A stretch of 64,000 bases of DNA from the NCBI GenBank assembly GCA_023653785.1, contig JAMKCH010002894.1:34321-98320 (forward strand). The letters are read 5' to 3'. Each line of letters begins with the position of its first letter. Within the stretch, counting starts at the first letter, position 1. Below, piece by piece: positions 35,613-45,882 of the stretch. Under the pieces are notes generated by a model, which was not told the origin of the DNA, ran no database searches, and worked only from the letters and a program-made list of their open reading frames with translations. Both the position numbers and the translations under genes were made by a program. This DNA is from Ophioderma brevispina. Its lineage: Eukaryota > Echinodermata > Ophiuroidea > Amphilepidida > Ophiodermatidae.

Positions 35613-36358
35613 ACATCACGCCTCAACGAAGTGCCGACAGTTAGTTGGTATCGCTAATGTCTGACTGAATTTTGTTCAATTACTACGCTTGCAAACAAAT
35701 CAGCTATAGGACGCTTCCTATTACCTATCCTTCTGACATCACTCCAAGAATTTGATGAAGATCATTTCATAGCGCTTCACGTAAAGCATTTATCTTATTC
35801 CACCTTATTTCTTCCAATGTTGTCTTTAAATTTCAATTCAATTTCATGGTTTTAACATCGATTTTCTTAGATCTTGACGTACAAACCCTACAAGTAATAC
35901 GTTATCACATTTAATTAGCAGAACTCCGTTATGACTGTAATTCGTTCATTATAATTACTCATCATATAATTTAATATGTTTCTTCATTTCGATCAGATTT
36001 TATAGATTTTTGATATTTTTTGCGGTTTTATAATAATGTCCGAACCCGCGGTCCGAACCCAACTAAATTCTCAACCTTTTTTTATCACCAGGCACCTAGT
36101 TATTAGATTGCTATATTTTGTAACATGGACAAAAGGGAATAATTCAAGCAGATTCTCGAAACATCCTACTTGAATAGCTACAAACAATAGTTACATTTTA
36201 ATGAATTTTAATAAATTTTGCCGCGAAGTTGATATGTGTTTGGAATCAGAGGAGACACCTAACGGAGATGTGCTTGGGAATTGTTGGTATTTTCAGTAAT
36301 ATTGTGTGAAATTTTATCTTAAAATGTTGATAAACTTACTACACTTTTTAAAAGTAAT
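35613..36358. other. No feature seen
   Basis: AT-rich unique sequence. Confidence 0.45.
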
Positions 36359-36420
36359 ATTTTAAATACACTGGATGCACAACAGACATTTTTTAAATAC
36401 ACTGGATGCACAACAGACAT
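36359..36420 (+). repeat. 31-bp tandem duplication
   Basis: TTTAAATACACTGGATGCAC..AACAGACAT occurs twice, 31 bp apart (starting at 36361 and 36392), with identical cores. Confidence 0.92.
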
Positions 36421-37064
36421 AAACAAAGTTGGATATAAAGTTTTGATATAAACGGTTGATCACCAAATCATCGCGCATACGATAGGATTTCAACAATAAC
36501 CCATGCATACAGTGAAAGATTTCATAGCCAATTCCATAATGATGTCACAATGACGTCATCAGCAATCAAACAGCATCCAACAGTATAATATTTGTAGCAT
36601 TGTACGATGTAATTATTGTAAGTTTACAGGATTTGCGGATCATATTCGACATCGGAGTAGCATTGTATATTGGAGAAATTTGATGAACTATAGAAATCAA
36701 GATTTTGGGCGCGAATCTTTTTCGCAGTTATTTTTTTAAATACGCTTTTCTTTGGGATGTTTATTATTATTATTATTATATGACTAATTCAACATTAAGA
36801 CGAAATTATCTTTTGTTATATGCACGAAATTTGGCGTTAAGGCGAAATTGCGTCTTTTGTTTGCGGTTTATTCCGTCAAAAGATATGAATAGTAATTTAT
36901 GCAAATGAGGTGGAATAACAAAGGATATGAATATTAATTAATTTAAATAACAAAGATAGCTCATTATAAAATAATGAATGATTAATATTTCCCCTTATTC
37001 CACTGTTATTATTATAATCATTTACATGGCGGAGAAGAAACCACTTCATAAATAAATTTTTTTT
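36421..37064. other. No supported gene
   Basis: AT-rich sequence with an (ATT)n run at about 36763-36780. Two imperfect repeats of a GGCG(T)TAAGGCGAAATT-like word lie near 36795-36850. No recognisable frame. Confidence 0.45.
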
Positions 37065-37320
37065 GGTCTATAGTCGATGTCAATATTTTACCTTCTTGTC
37101 TATAGTCGATGTCGATATTTTACCGCCTGGTCTATAGTCGATGTCGATATTTTACCGCCTGGTCTATAGTCGATGTTGATATTTTACCTCCTGGTCTATA
37201 ATCGATGTCGATATTATTACCTTCTGGTCTGTAGTCGATGTCGATATTATTACCTTCTGGTCTATAGTCGATGTCGATATTATTACCTTCTGGTCTGTAG
37301 TCGATGTCGAAATTATACGC
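37065..37320 (+). repeat. 32/33-bp minisatellite, eight units
   Basis: Units start at 37065, 37097, 37129, 37161, 37193, 37226, 37259 and 37292 with core GGTCTATAGTCGATGTCGAT. The first units are 32 bp, with TTTTACC. From 37193 on the spacing is 33 bp, with TTATTACC. The 33-bp section keeps one reading frame open (11-residue repeat in 37173-37418), which is a by-product of unit length and not good evidence of a gene. Confidence 0.95.
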
Positions 37321-37983
37321 TAATCGTCTGTGATGTATCAGAATGTCGTCCGAGTTTTAAAAGAAAGGGAGATGGGTGGTGTGGACCACAAGCGAAGCTT
37401 AACCTACAAAAGGTATGATTTGTGTATTTTTGTCTGATCTCTTCATTTTACTCGTCCATGTTCTACGATCTAGATGTAGCAACGCTATTAAAATGCTTAA
37501 TATGTAATTTATGTAATATGTAACCAATTTCGGCATGCGCCATGCAGGATAATGTACATCATAGATTTGTAGAATATATTGGACGCAGAATTGGTCGCTA
37601 GCAACAGAATTAAACAATCAATTGCGCTTTTTCCGCTTTTGGACCTTTTGGCCTTGAGTACAAGGCCTTTGGGCGGGGAATGATTGATCAAAATATAATT
37701 TAAACTTGTTAAAATCGCCCATATAACTCGGTCCTTTCACTCACAGGTAGTATATTTCGTGTGTTAAATGATTATGATTCAACAACCGCCGACAAAATAA
37801 TCTTGTTTTAATTCGTCTATACCTGTTAATTTTTACTAATTCTGTGGCATAAAACAATATTTAGACACAATAAAATATACATTTCATCCCGTCATTTTCT
37901 AATATTTAAAAACAATATTCTGCAGTGTGGGGTTTGTACAATTTAATCACAAAATGACTTGCATTTAATCGTAAAAGAACTTG
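37321..37983. other. No feature seen
   Basis: Unique sequence with no recognisable frame. Confidence 0.45.
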
Positions 37984-38058
37984 CTGCTATAAGAGGGATT
38001 CGAACCCACAACCTTCGCTTCATGTGCGATGCTCTACTACTGTAGCAACTCAGGTGGT
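37984..38058 (-). mobile_element. tRNA-like / SINE head
   Basis: On minus, GTTGCTACAGTAGTAGAGC (A-box region) is followed by a TCGC..GCGA anticodon stem and a perfect B box GGGTTCGAATCCC (37995-38007). The two ends do not form an acceptor stem, so it is a tRNA-derived repeat or pseudogene. Confidence 0.65.
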
Positions 38059-39184
38059 TTGGAAATGATAATTCGACCTATGCAGTGTTCGGAGTTTAAT
38101 GCTGTTCCGGATGACCCTCGTAATATTATTAGTGTATAATCTATTTCGTGCTATATCAAGAGGTTTGCCTGATCTTAATGATGTGTCCATCGACCAGTAT
38201 CGCACCAGACACCATAAAAACCCTCGTATTTCGTGAGTTGAGAATTACAGGTTCTAACTTACATGTTTAATTTTTGTGAGAAAATATATTTTTGAAATTA
38301 TATTGGCTAAACTTTCAATGTTATATAATTTGTGTAGGTTTTCAAAATGTAATGTGTTTAAAGGTCCTAGTTCCGATAAATTGCTTTGTTTCATTTCTTA
38401 CATTTTTTGTGAACTAAATGCATATAATTTCGCAATGACCAACATGTCAGAACCTTGTAATTCTCAAGCTCACACAGCAGGCACGTAAAAGGGGACGTGT
38501 TTACATTTAATTGCAAGGGCCTGGGAGGAGCAGCAAATCTGGCAAAAGTGGACTTTCTCGCGAAATCTTAATCTGTTTCGAAAAAACATAACACCTTTGG
38601 TTGCCCCGCTTGCAAATCTATTTCTTACCTGTTGTAGCTCTTTTAGGGTTTGTGGCTTTAGGATTGGGGTGGGGGCCGCCCCTCCCTCCCCTGGATACTG
38701 GCCTGCAGCAGGTAGTAAACTGATATTACGCGTGCCTATTTATTCTATCTCTAAAGGAAGGCAATTTTTATGGGTTTTCCAGACTGGGAAATGCCTTTAA
38801 TACTCCAATGTTTTAAAGGGTCAATCAAAATGAAATCGAAACAATACTCCAGTATATAAAACCAAAATAGCAAGGACAACACCAGTGTTAAAAAATACGT
38901 CTCAGTACCAGTTTACCTTTGTGACCTTGAGCTAATTAGCCATATTTGATGAACAGGTCTCAATAGTAATCAATTATCGTATGCTTGCATATAGACACTT
39001 AGATTCGTCTACTGAATAATACATGCAGTCATGGTAGAAAAATTGTCACTTTGTATTATATAGCAATACGATTAACATCTACTCTTGAGGACTAATATTG
39101 TGTAAAATTTTGTCTCCTTGTTATAAACTTCCGATTCGCCAAATGGAAGGAGTAGTGCAACAAGTAAAAAAATGGCGTTTACAG
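38059..39184. other. No supported gene
   Basis: Frames at 38276-38488 and 38597-38800 have no recognisable domain. A GGGGTGGGGGCCGCC stretch lies near 38667. Confidence 0.45.
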
Positions 39185-39490
39185 GGCATTCGTGATCCAA
39201 CAGGCCTGGTCCCCCCCGACTTACCTAAAAAGTTGAGATTTAATCATATGAACTGCTAGCCTTAGTAATCCAGATGCCCACTCTGAGTGCAAATTCAGGT
39301 GCATCTGTAAGGAATTCGAAATTTTGTATTTTCTGTCCGTAAACGGACCGAAATTACAGCACATAGCCTATGGTACCGTGGGAACGAACAATTACCCATA
39401 CGCAAAACCGCAAGATCGGATCAGCTCAAAATTTTTGAGAAAAGCTTTTCTCAAGGATATCCGGGAGGATATCTAGTGATCTATGATTAA
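39185..39490 (+). repeat. Dispersed repeat R1, copy 2
   Basis: GGGCATTCGTGATCCAACAGG, CCCCCCGACTTACCTAAAA, TTTTCTGTCCG, CGAAATTACAGCACA.AGCCTATGG and GATATCTAGTGATCTATGATTA parallel 2930-3185 in order and orientation. The class is unknown. Confidence 0.65.
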
Positions 39491-40244
39491 AACAGAAGGT
39501 GTTTTTCTGAAATCACGAAATGCACCGTTAAGGTTCCACAAAAACCCTCTTCTACGGACGGACGGAGGACCTTTGAAATATGGTCGGTACTGTTTCGGTG
39601 CGAATTATAAAAATACATTTTTTGCAATCGACTCTAAAATGAATCACCACATCTGTCTGAAGAAAAAAAAAGAATTTGCTCGTTCGCTCGTGCCAAAAAA
39701 AAACCTGATTTAAATCTACACACATTTTTTTTTTTAATTCCAAAACGCCCAATCACGGTCGGTAATTTTTTATTGATTTTCGTGGCCTGAGCCGATATAT
39801 CGTGGGGGTAGGTAATCTCGATTATTGTAAGAACCCCAACCCGGGAATAAACACACAAGGAGGCACTGTGGACTCAGCAAAGTAGTGACATCCTGGGTGC
39901 CGCCATTGTACACTAAAAGCAACCTTTTTTTTTTCAAAGGTCACAAATCTTGTAACAATTAGAGCAGACTCTTCAGACTTTTTTGAGGTCTTGACGTACA
40001 CACGATGAATCACTGTCCAGTTATTGATGCACCATTGCGAGCTCGAGACTGTTGTGCCGAAACACCCGGGTGCCCAAATACCCCCCTCTCGAAACTGCCG
40101 GAGTACCGGGCATTCGGCAGAGGAAGGGAAGTGGAAAATAACGTGCTTGTGATGTGTAGTTCACTGTTTTTCAGGGCATTATCATGTTTGGGGCGTCCAG
40201 TGTATAAAATATCGATCCCAACATGATAATGAAAAATGGATGAT
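39491..40244. other. No supported gene
   Basis: Short overlapping frames only. A GC-richer patch at 40030-40130 contains CCGAAACACCCGGGTG and GGCATTCGGCAGAGG. Similar words recur at 41240-41295 (GTTCGGCAAGG, TGCCGAAACCCGGGTA). This hints at a shared old repeat that I could not delimit. Confidence 0.4.
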
Positions 40245-40345
40245 TTACGCCCAATATTAATTGGTCTCGCTATGAGTTGTTAAAAAATATTGGGCGAGAC
40301 GCAATTTTTTCACCTCATAGCTGGACCAATTAATTTGGGCTTATC
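40245..40345. repeat. Inverted repeat / small MITE
   Basis: GCCCAATATTAATTGGTCTC..CTATGAG at the left is mirrored by CTCATAG.TGGACCAATTAATTTGGGC at the right. A second copy of ATTGGGCGAGAC sits in the loop. ATCGATCC also occurs on both sides (40211 and 40344). Confidence 0.7.
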
Positions 40346-40860
40346 GATCCAATTTATATCATTATTGGACAATGCTATCAATAAAACTCATTACAAGTCA
40401 GGCTTTTGGCATTTTGTAACACGCTGTCTGTAGTAGTAGACGTGAATACGATCTTGTAAAGGCCAAAAACACATAAACCCTATGACGATGAGTTCCCGCG
40501 TCATTAGTCAAGGTAGCCGATTCGGAAGCATGTATACTTTATATGCATTGTTACCATATAGCTCCCATTTTAAGGTCCCTTTATTGATTAGAGGGGAACA
40601 CGGGTTAGGTTTAGTGTTAGGGTTGGAGTTTTAGGGTTCGATTATGGTGTACGGATTGGGTCGGGTTTATGGATTAGTTTTTTAGGGAGAGGGTACGCTA
40701 GGACCTACAAACAGTTATAAGGGGGTTACTGACCTATGTGTTTTCTACTTGACATTGGGGTTTTTTTTTCTGATGGGGTCATTTCCTTTTTATCATTAAG
40801 CACCTATCAGGACCTTTCTTAATAAATATCAGCATAAATCATATGTAAACTGTACCTAAT
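40346..40860. other. No supported gene; degenerate TTAGGG-like words
   Basis: Around 40612-40650 GGGTTAGGTTTAGTGTTAGG and TTTTAGGGTTCG resemble degenerate telomere-type repeats. There is no regular array, so no telomeric role is claimed. Confidence 0.4.
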
Positions 40861-40935
40861 TGGTGTGTTTGTTGTGTGTGTGTGTGTTGTTTGTTCTTGT
40901 TGTGTGGGGTGTGTGTTGTGTGTGTGTTGGGCTGG
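40861..40935 (+). repeat. TG-rich microsatellite
   Basis: Interrupted GTGTGTTTGTTGTGTGTG run of about 75 bp. It is the source of low-complexity frames on both strands. Confidence 0.85.
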
Positions 40936-41404
40936 GTGTCCCCTCTGCGTCGTCGTGGCGTTTCTTTCCCTTCCCGTTGGGGTATCGTCCTTTCCCCCCT
41001 CGTTCCCTTTCTCCGGCCCCTCCCTTGTAAATAATGAACGGGCCCTAATCTTAGCCTGTCGTAGGCGCTGATTCAACGGAACAATTATTTCGTAGTCATC
41101 CTGTGTCCGTACAGTCATTGAGAAGAACTTATTACATCCAACCACCGCACGCTGTATACGGATCCCTCTGTTCCGACTACTTGGCTACTAACCCATTGTT
41201 TCGCATGCCGTAATGACGTAGCTCGCATTTTCGGCATGAATTTTTGCCGAACACCCTGCCGTTCGGCAAGGTCATCTGCCGAAACCCGGGTATTCACGCA
41301 GCAAGACTCTGAAATGCTGTCACCATTGGCGTTGTGGTGTCCCTGTTTTGTCGAACTCCTGCAAATATCGCAACCCCCCCCAAGTCAGAGTCCCTACTAT
41401 AGAA
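40936..41404. other. No supported gene
   Basis: A C/T-rich block (40930-41030), then a GC-richer patch with several CGGCA/TGCCG words. No recognisable product. Confidence 0.4.
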
Positions 41405-41788
41405 CCAGTGGAGTACCGACCGCGATGGGGAAGGAGTGGGGGGGGGAGTTCCGCCCCCTGACTCGAATATTCCGTGGCGTACCCAGCGGGGGCCGGGTTA
41501 TCTCCCCCCCACCCCGCTCCCATCCAAAGAACGGACCTCTTGTACAGTGTCAGGGAGAAGGAACAACTTTCCCCCTCAGAAAATGCATCGTCACGCTTTT
41601 GCCGCCCCCCCCCCCCCCATTTGCAATGTCTTCCAATACTGGAAATTTTCAACGAAAGGGGAATAACATTTCCATTTCTCTCCCCATTTTTGATGGATTG
41701 CGACCAACACTGGCCTAAATTTGCATAGGTCAAGTCAATGGCCTGAACTGATATGGTCCATTTGGACTTGCTGGGAGTACGTCACTGG
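41405..41788. mobile_element. hAT-like MITE block, probably nested or composite
   Basis: CAGTGGAGTACCGAC at 41406 matches the left end of the MITE at 26649. A second such end, CGTGGCGTACCCAGCGGGGG, begins near 41472. An inverted end GCTGGGAGTACGTCACTG closes the block near 41788. G- and C-runs lie inside. No matching 8-bp flanks were found, so the exact limits are uncertain. The frames of 137-160 codons on both strands here merely read through the element. Confidence 0.6.
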
Positions 41789-41877
41789 GGCAACTTTTGA
41801 CTGTTTCTCCCCTGGCTGAGTGTTATTACACTCGTCTCTCAAGATGGAGGAGGTAGTTACCACCCTCTAGGCCCAGC

Positions 41878-41943
41878 CACCCCCCCCCCCCTCCCCCTAA
41901 AAAAATAAAAAAATTAAAAAAATTAAAAAAATTAAAAAAATTA
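41878..41943 (+). repeat. C-run followed by (AAAAAATT)n
   Basis: A homopolymer C tract passes directly into AAAAAATTAAAAAAATT repeats. Simple sequence. Confidence 0.9.
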
Positions 41944-42738
41944 GTTTTTCACATTTTTTTTCTACTCTTGTCAAGACACCTCATAATTTGTCCAACAACC
42001 ACGGCTGGATCGCCGAGGCGCTTGTGAGTCCAATTTTCCACAAAGAGGGCGATATAGCACATCGTGTATTTTAGGCAAACCTATTAAGCGAAGCTGATCA
42101 AAGGCACATTCTTCCCGATCATTTAGCTAAAAACTAGGAACTTTTTCTTACGGTGTGTTGGTCAAATCGATAGGTGTTACCTGCGATTAGCACCATCCAG
42201 GAATTTGGTATGGGATTTTTGTAATCCAATGTATGTATCTAAAATATGTTTTATTTAAATACTAGTCATTTGCGTTCCTAACTAAAACCGCTAAACAGAC
42301 ATTCCTACTTTTGGTTCAAAATTTAGATTTTCGCCTATTTACACCTGTGTTTTGTAGAAATTGAAAATGATGTTTCTTTGCGCCATACTATGCCTAGGGG
42401 TACTTATTTTTTTGTATCATGGAGAAGAGGACTGTAACTATCCCCTTGTACCAAAATAGCACCGAGTGCTTTATTTCCTTGCTCAACTGTGATGCAAAAA
42501 GAGGTGCTAAGTAAGACGAGGGTTAATGCACTACGGGGAAATAATAACCTTGACCTTAAGGGGACAAACGTTTAGTTTTTAAGGGGGGGGGGGGGTAGGG
42601 GGTCTGAAACAGTGAACTTTGCAATGATTTTTCTTTTTCTCCTCTTAATTTTCCTAAATAGTGGTAATAATACATGTTATATCTCATATTGTAGCCCATG
42701 TCACAAAGTTTTGAAATCCATGCCAATTTTTTGCTCTG
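41944..42738. other. No supported gene
   Basis: Unique sequence plus a G-run at about 42579-42594. No recognisable frame. Confidence 0.45.
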
Positions 42739-42752
42739 GTTGCCATGGTAAC
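42739..42752. promoter_or_regulatory. X-box-like palindrome (RFX site type)
   Basis: GTTGCCATGGTAAC fits the RFX consensus GTNRCC(N)RGYAAC with a 2-base spacer. An inverted CCAAT (GATTGG) follows at 42767. RFX plus CCAAT pairing is known from animal promoters. Here no gene is attached, so function is inferred only from the motif. Confidence 0.5.
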
Positions 42753-42877
42753 CACGTAATCCCTTGATTGGCTAAACACTAACATTAACTAATACTAAAC
42801 ATGCTACTGGACACTTGGGTGACATATGCAGGAGGTAATACTGAGTGAACCATGAACCGGAATTTTTTTAATCAACC

Positions 42878-42891
42878 GTTGCCATGGCAAC
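42878..42891. promoter_or_regulatory. X-box palindrome (perfect RFX site type)
   Basis: GTTGCCATGGCAAC is a perfect palindromic X-box, 139 bp from the first one. A CCAAT follows at 42902. The surrounding sequence of the two sites is not obviously duplicated. Confidence 0.55.
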
Positions 42892-45359
42892 AGGCAATCG
42901 ACCAATCGCATAATTTCATGGCGTAATTTGAATTTGAACACCATTTTGAAATCGTGTTCACTAGCCCTGTATTGCTTAATATGTGTGCCAAATTTCATGT
43001 TCATAGCATTTACGTTCTCTAGTTACGTTCGTTCTCGTTTTTGATATTTGGTATTTTTCAGCAAAACGAGTTTAGGCCTCGAAAATTTAGACAAAATTGA
43101 GGGCGTCTTTTGATGTGAAATATGGAAGTATTTTTTAAATTGGTTCATTTTATACTGAATTATCATAATTATTATGACAGAATCATCGAAATAGGTCATC
43201 CATTGTCTCTGTAATTAATTTTTAAAATAATTTTCTTAATATCGCAGGGTGAGAAAACAATACAATACTTAAAAATCACTTACCCCGTGACATTTAATTG
43301 ACTTTACATTATGGAAAGGTATATCAGTATTTTATACTTCAACCTTAAGCCCAAATTAAGTGCTAATAGTCATAAATAATATCTTTTAAAATATCTTAAT
43401 ATAACGCCCTTGAAATTTTTTCACTGATAAATATAGGAGATTATGCATTTTTGGCAAATTTCCGCGTACACTACTTGCCTTTGATCAGTCATATCTCGGG
43501 AACCATGTGCAGATTGCGATGTAATAAAATGGCATTTTGTAGATTATCGTCACCAATTTAGCCATTGCCTTATCTCATTTCTGGATTAGAACATTTGTTA
43601 TCATATTCCAGACCCGCCTCCCCCCTTAATCTGGTACATCTTTATTAAAGTTGCATTATCGCGACTGTTAGCCTGTACCCCACCACGCATTCCATCAAAT
43701 ATCAGATTTATGGTAGCGCTGGAAACCATGTGTGTGTGTGTGTATGTTTTGTTTGCGTGTGTGTGTTTTTTTATGTTTTTTGGTTTTTTGATTTTTGATA
43801 TTTTGTTGTTTGTGTTTTTGTCAACAAAAACACCTGGCAGATTTTTAGTTGTTCTGTTTTGCATGATTACATGAGCAAATAACACATCTTTTGTCAAATC
43901 ATTAACCTTTATGGACACATGTTAAGGCTTCGTCATTCAGTGCACTGACAGCTGATTTTGCCAAAAAAGTTCTTGCATGAAAACATGACGTAACATTTGA
44001 ACATGTAATTTATGGGTGAGTTGATGGTGTCGAGGTTTAAAAAAAAAAAAGTTATTAGCTGCAGTTGTCGATCGTTCCTCCATTAAAAATCAAGGAGAGA
44101 AAGATTAGAAGGAAAGACGGAAAGAAAAGGTGTCAATGAACAGGATTAAAAAGGCTGGATTGGGTTAAATTACGTATAGTCTTGATGATAGTGCTTCTAG
44201 GATACACCACAGAGTAAAAAATATCCCGTCTAAGAAAAAATCTAGACTGATATTCCCAACTAGCATAAAAACGGCTATAATACACAAAAAAATTGGGGAA
44301 GACCAGTTGACCTGCCATTAAACAGAGGAACAGAAGAGAGTGATTCAAAGTTGAATGCTTTGCAATCTCTTATTTTCTACTTGTACACTATCCCATATCA
44401 TATTTTTTGCTAGGGAATCTTGTAGCAAATGCTTCTAATTTTTACAAATATGGTATTTTCTTGCTATCAAATGGGACATGTCGTTTTTTAAAGCTGAAAG
44501 TACACTGGACAAACGTTCCAAATACACTCTTCAGTTCAAAACAGCTTTAATAAAACATAAAAATATGATCAAGTATGATCTTAGTATTAGTTCGAGGCTG
44601 CATCACAGACTGCATAGGACACGGTAAATTTATAAATACTGCGAAATTACATTTAATATAATTTGAATGTCGATTCTGGCATTTACGTAAGTCTAGTGTA
44701 ACCTTTGTCCCCAGTCATTATCTTAGGGTGAAAAATTACAGTTATGTATTTCGTTCACAATACAAGAAAAACTGGTCTTAAATTGCGATATCTTACCACT
44801 ACAATCCTCGAAAAAAAAGTTGGATCACTTTGACCGATTTAGGGAAAAGGTGACACCCTCTCCCCCAATTCCAATGTTGATCGAGTCCATTGTTGTCCCA
44901 GCTTCGCCAGGCCTCCAACATTGATTGATGGGTATGGGGAAAATTTGGTAAAGAGGAAGCCTACTGCTTTCTAGAAACAATGATTACCCAAATTCGCTCT
45001 CATTTGTGAACATGGCATGGTTCCAATATATTGCATCAAGTGTTCCAAAGCATTTTTTCGATGATTGTAGGGCTGTTTACAATGGTTTTCTTGGCATTGT
45101 TATGTACTAGAGTAATATAAAACAAAATAACACAACAACGCAGAATCAAATACAAAAGTCAAAAATTGATAGATAGACCGACTAAGTTAGGGTGCGCAAC
45201 AATGAATTTGAGGCGGATGTCCAATGTTCGGGCACCTTCATTCGATATTTTTTGTTTTGGAAGTTTATTTGGCGGGTAACTGCAACAGCATAGTGAAAAC
45301 TCCTGTGACATTTACCTTTAATTACCATCGAATCGCCATGTATATAGCAGACATGACTC
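42892..45359. other. No supported gene
   Basis: AT-rich sequence. A TG run lies at 43728-43764 and a poly-A at 44039-44050. Frames at 43601-43918 and 44133-44348 have no recognisable domain. Confidence 0.45.
43728..43764 (+). repeat. TG microsatellite
   Basis: GTGTGTGTGTGTATG followed by GTGTGTGTG. Simple sequence. Confidence 0.85.
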
Positions 45360-45520
45360 TGTTCATTTAAAGGCCGACTCAGAGAATTCCCGATGATGGC
45401 GCACCCAATGTTGCACAACTAATCACTGTGTAAAATACTAAGCTCAAATCGAAGTCGCTTCATATAGAAAATCAGCAACTAACTTTGTTAGAAATTCCGG
45501 ATCCGGATTTTTTTGTAATA
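45360..45520 (-). repeat. Dispersed repeat R2, copy 1
   Basis: On minus, CCGGATCCGGAATTTCTA, CAAAGTTAGTTG and TCGATTTGAGCTTAG.ATTT.ACAC match 58500-58585 on plus. AAAGGCCGACTC near 45369 resembles AAAGGCGGACTC at 58322. No coding content. Confidence 0.5.
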
Positions 45521-45636
45521 CACGGCATCCTATGGGCACGTATATTGACCGTCTGGTCAAACACAAGCAAATGAGCCTTGTGTAAATCAGATTGTCAGAA
45601 TTGGTATTTCAAAACAAAATTAGCATAAAATTACAC

Positions 45637-45882
45637 TCAATGATTTAGTCTTACACAATTTCTTCCATAAGTGACGAAATAAATCTCAGGTAACAAAATC
45701 CATGGAATCATCTTCGTCTTGAAGATCATTTTACCCATATTCAAGACGACGGGGTTTCCCCAGGTAATTCTACCACCATCAGTCGCCTTAATGTCCACAT
45801 TTAGGACCACACACTGGAATCTCTTTCGTGATTCCAACAACTGAAGCTCTTTTGGCTTAAAAGCCGACAGCAGACAGTTCAC
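45637..45882 (-). other. Unrecognised open frame of 81 codons
   Basis: The frame has a protein-like mix of residues (starts MNCLLSAFKPKELQLLESRK, later RITWGNPVVLNMGKMIF) and less AT bias than its surroundings. I recognise no domain. No splice signals or matching neighbours make it a gene. It could be a relic of a mobile-element protein or chance. Confidence 0.25.

Noticed and set aside
37065..37320. CRISPR array
   Set aside because: Units are contiguous with no variable spacers; it is a minisatellite in a eukaryotic context.
40612..40650. Interstitial telomere
   Set aside because: Only two or three TTAGGG-like words without regular spacing.
41236..41733. Overlapping frames of 137-160 codons on both strands
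   Set aside because: They read through C/G-runs and MITE ends; composition is Pro/Gly-rich on one strand and the mirror on the other.
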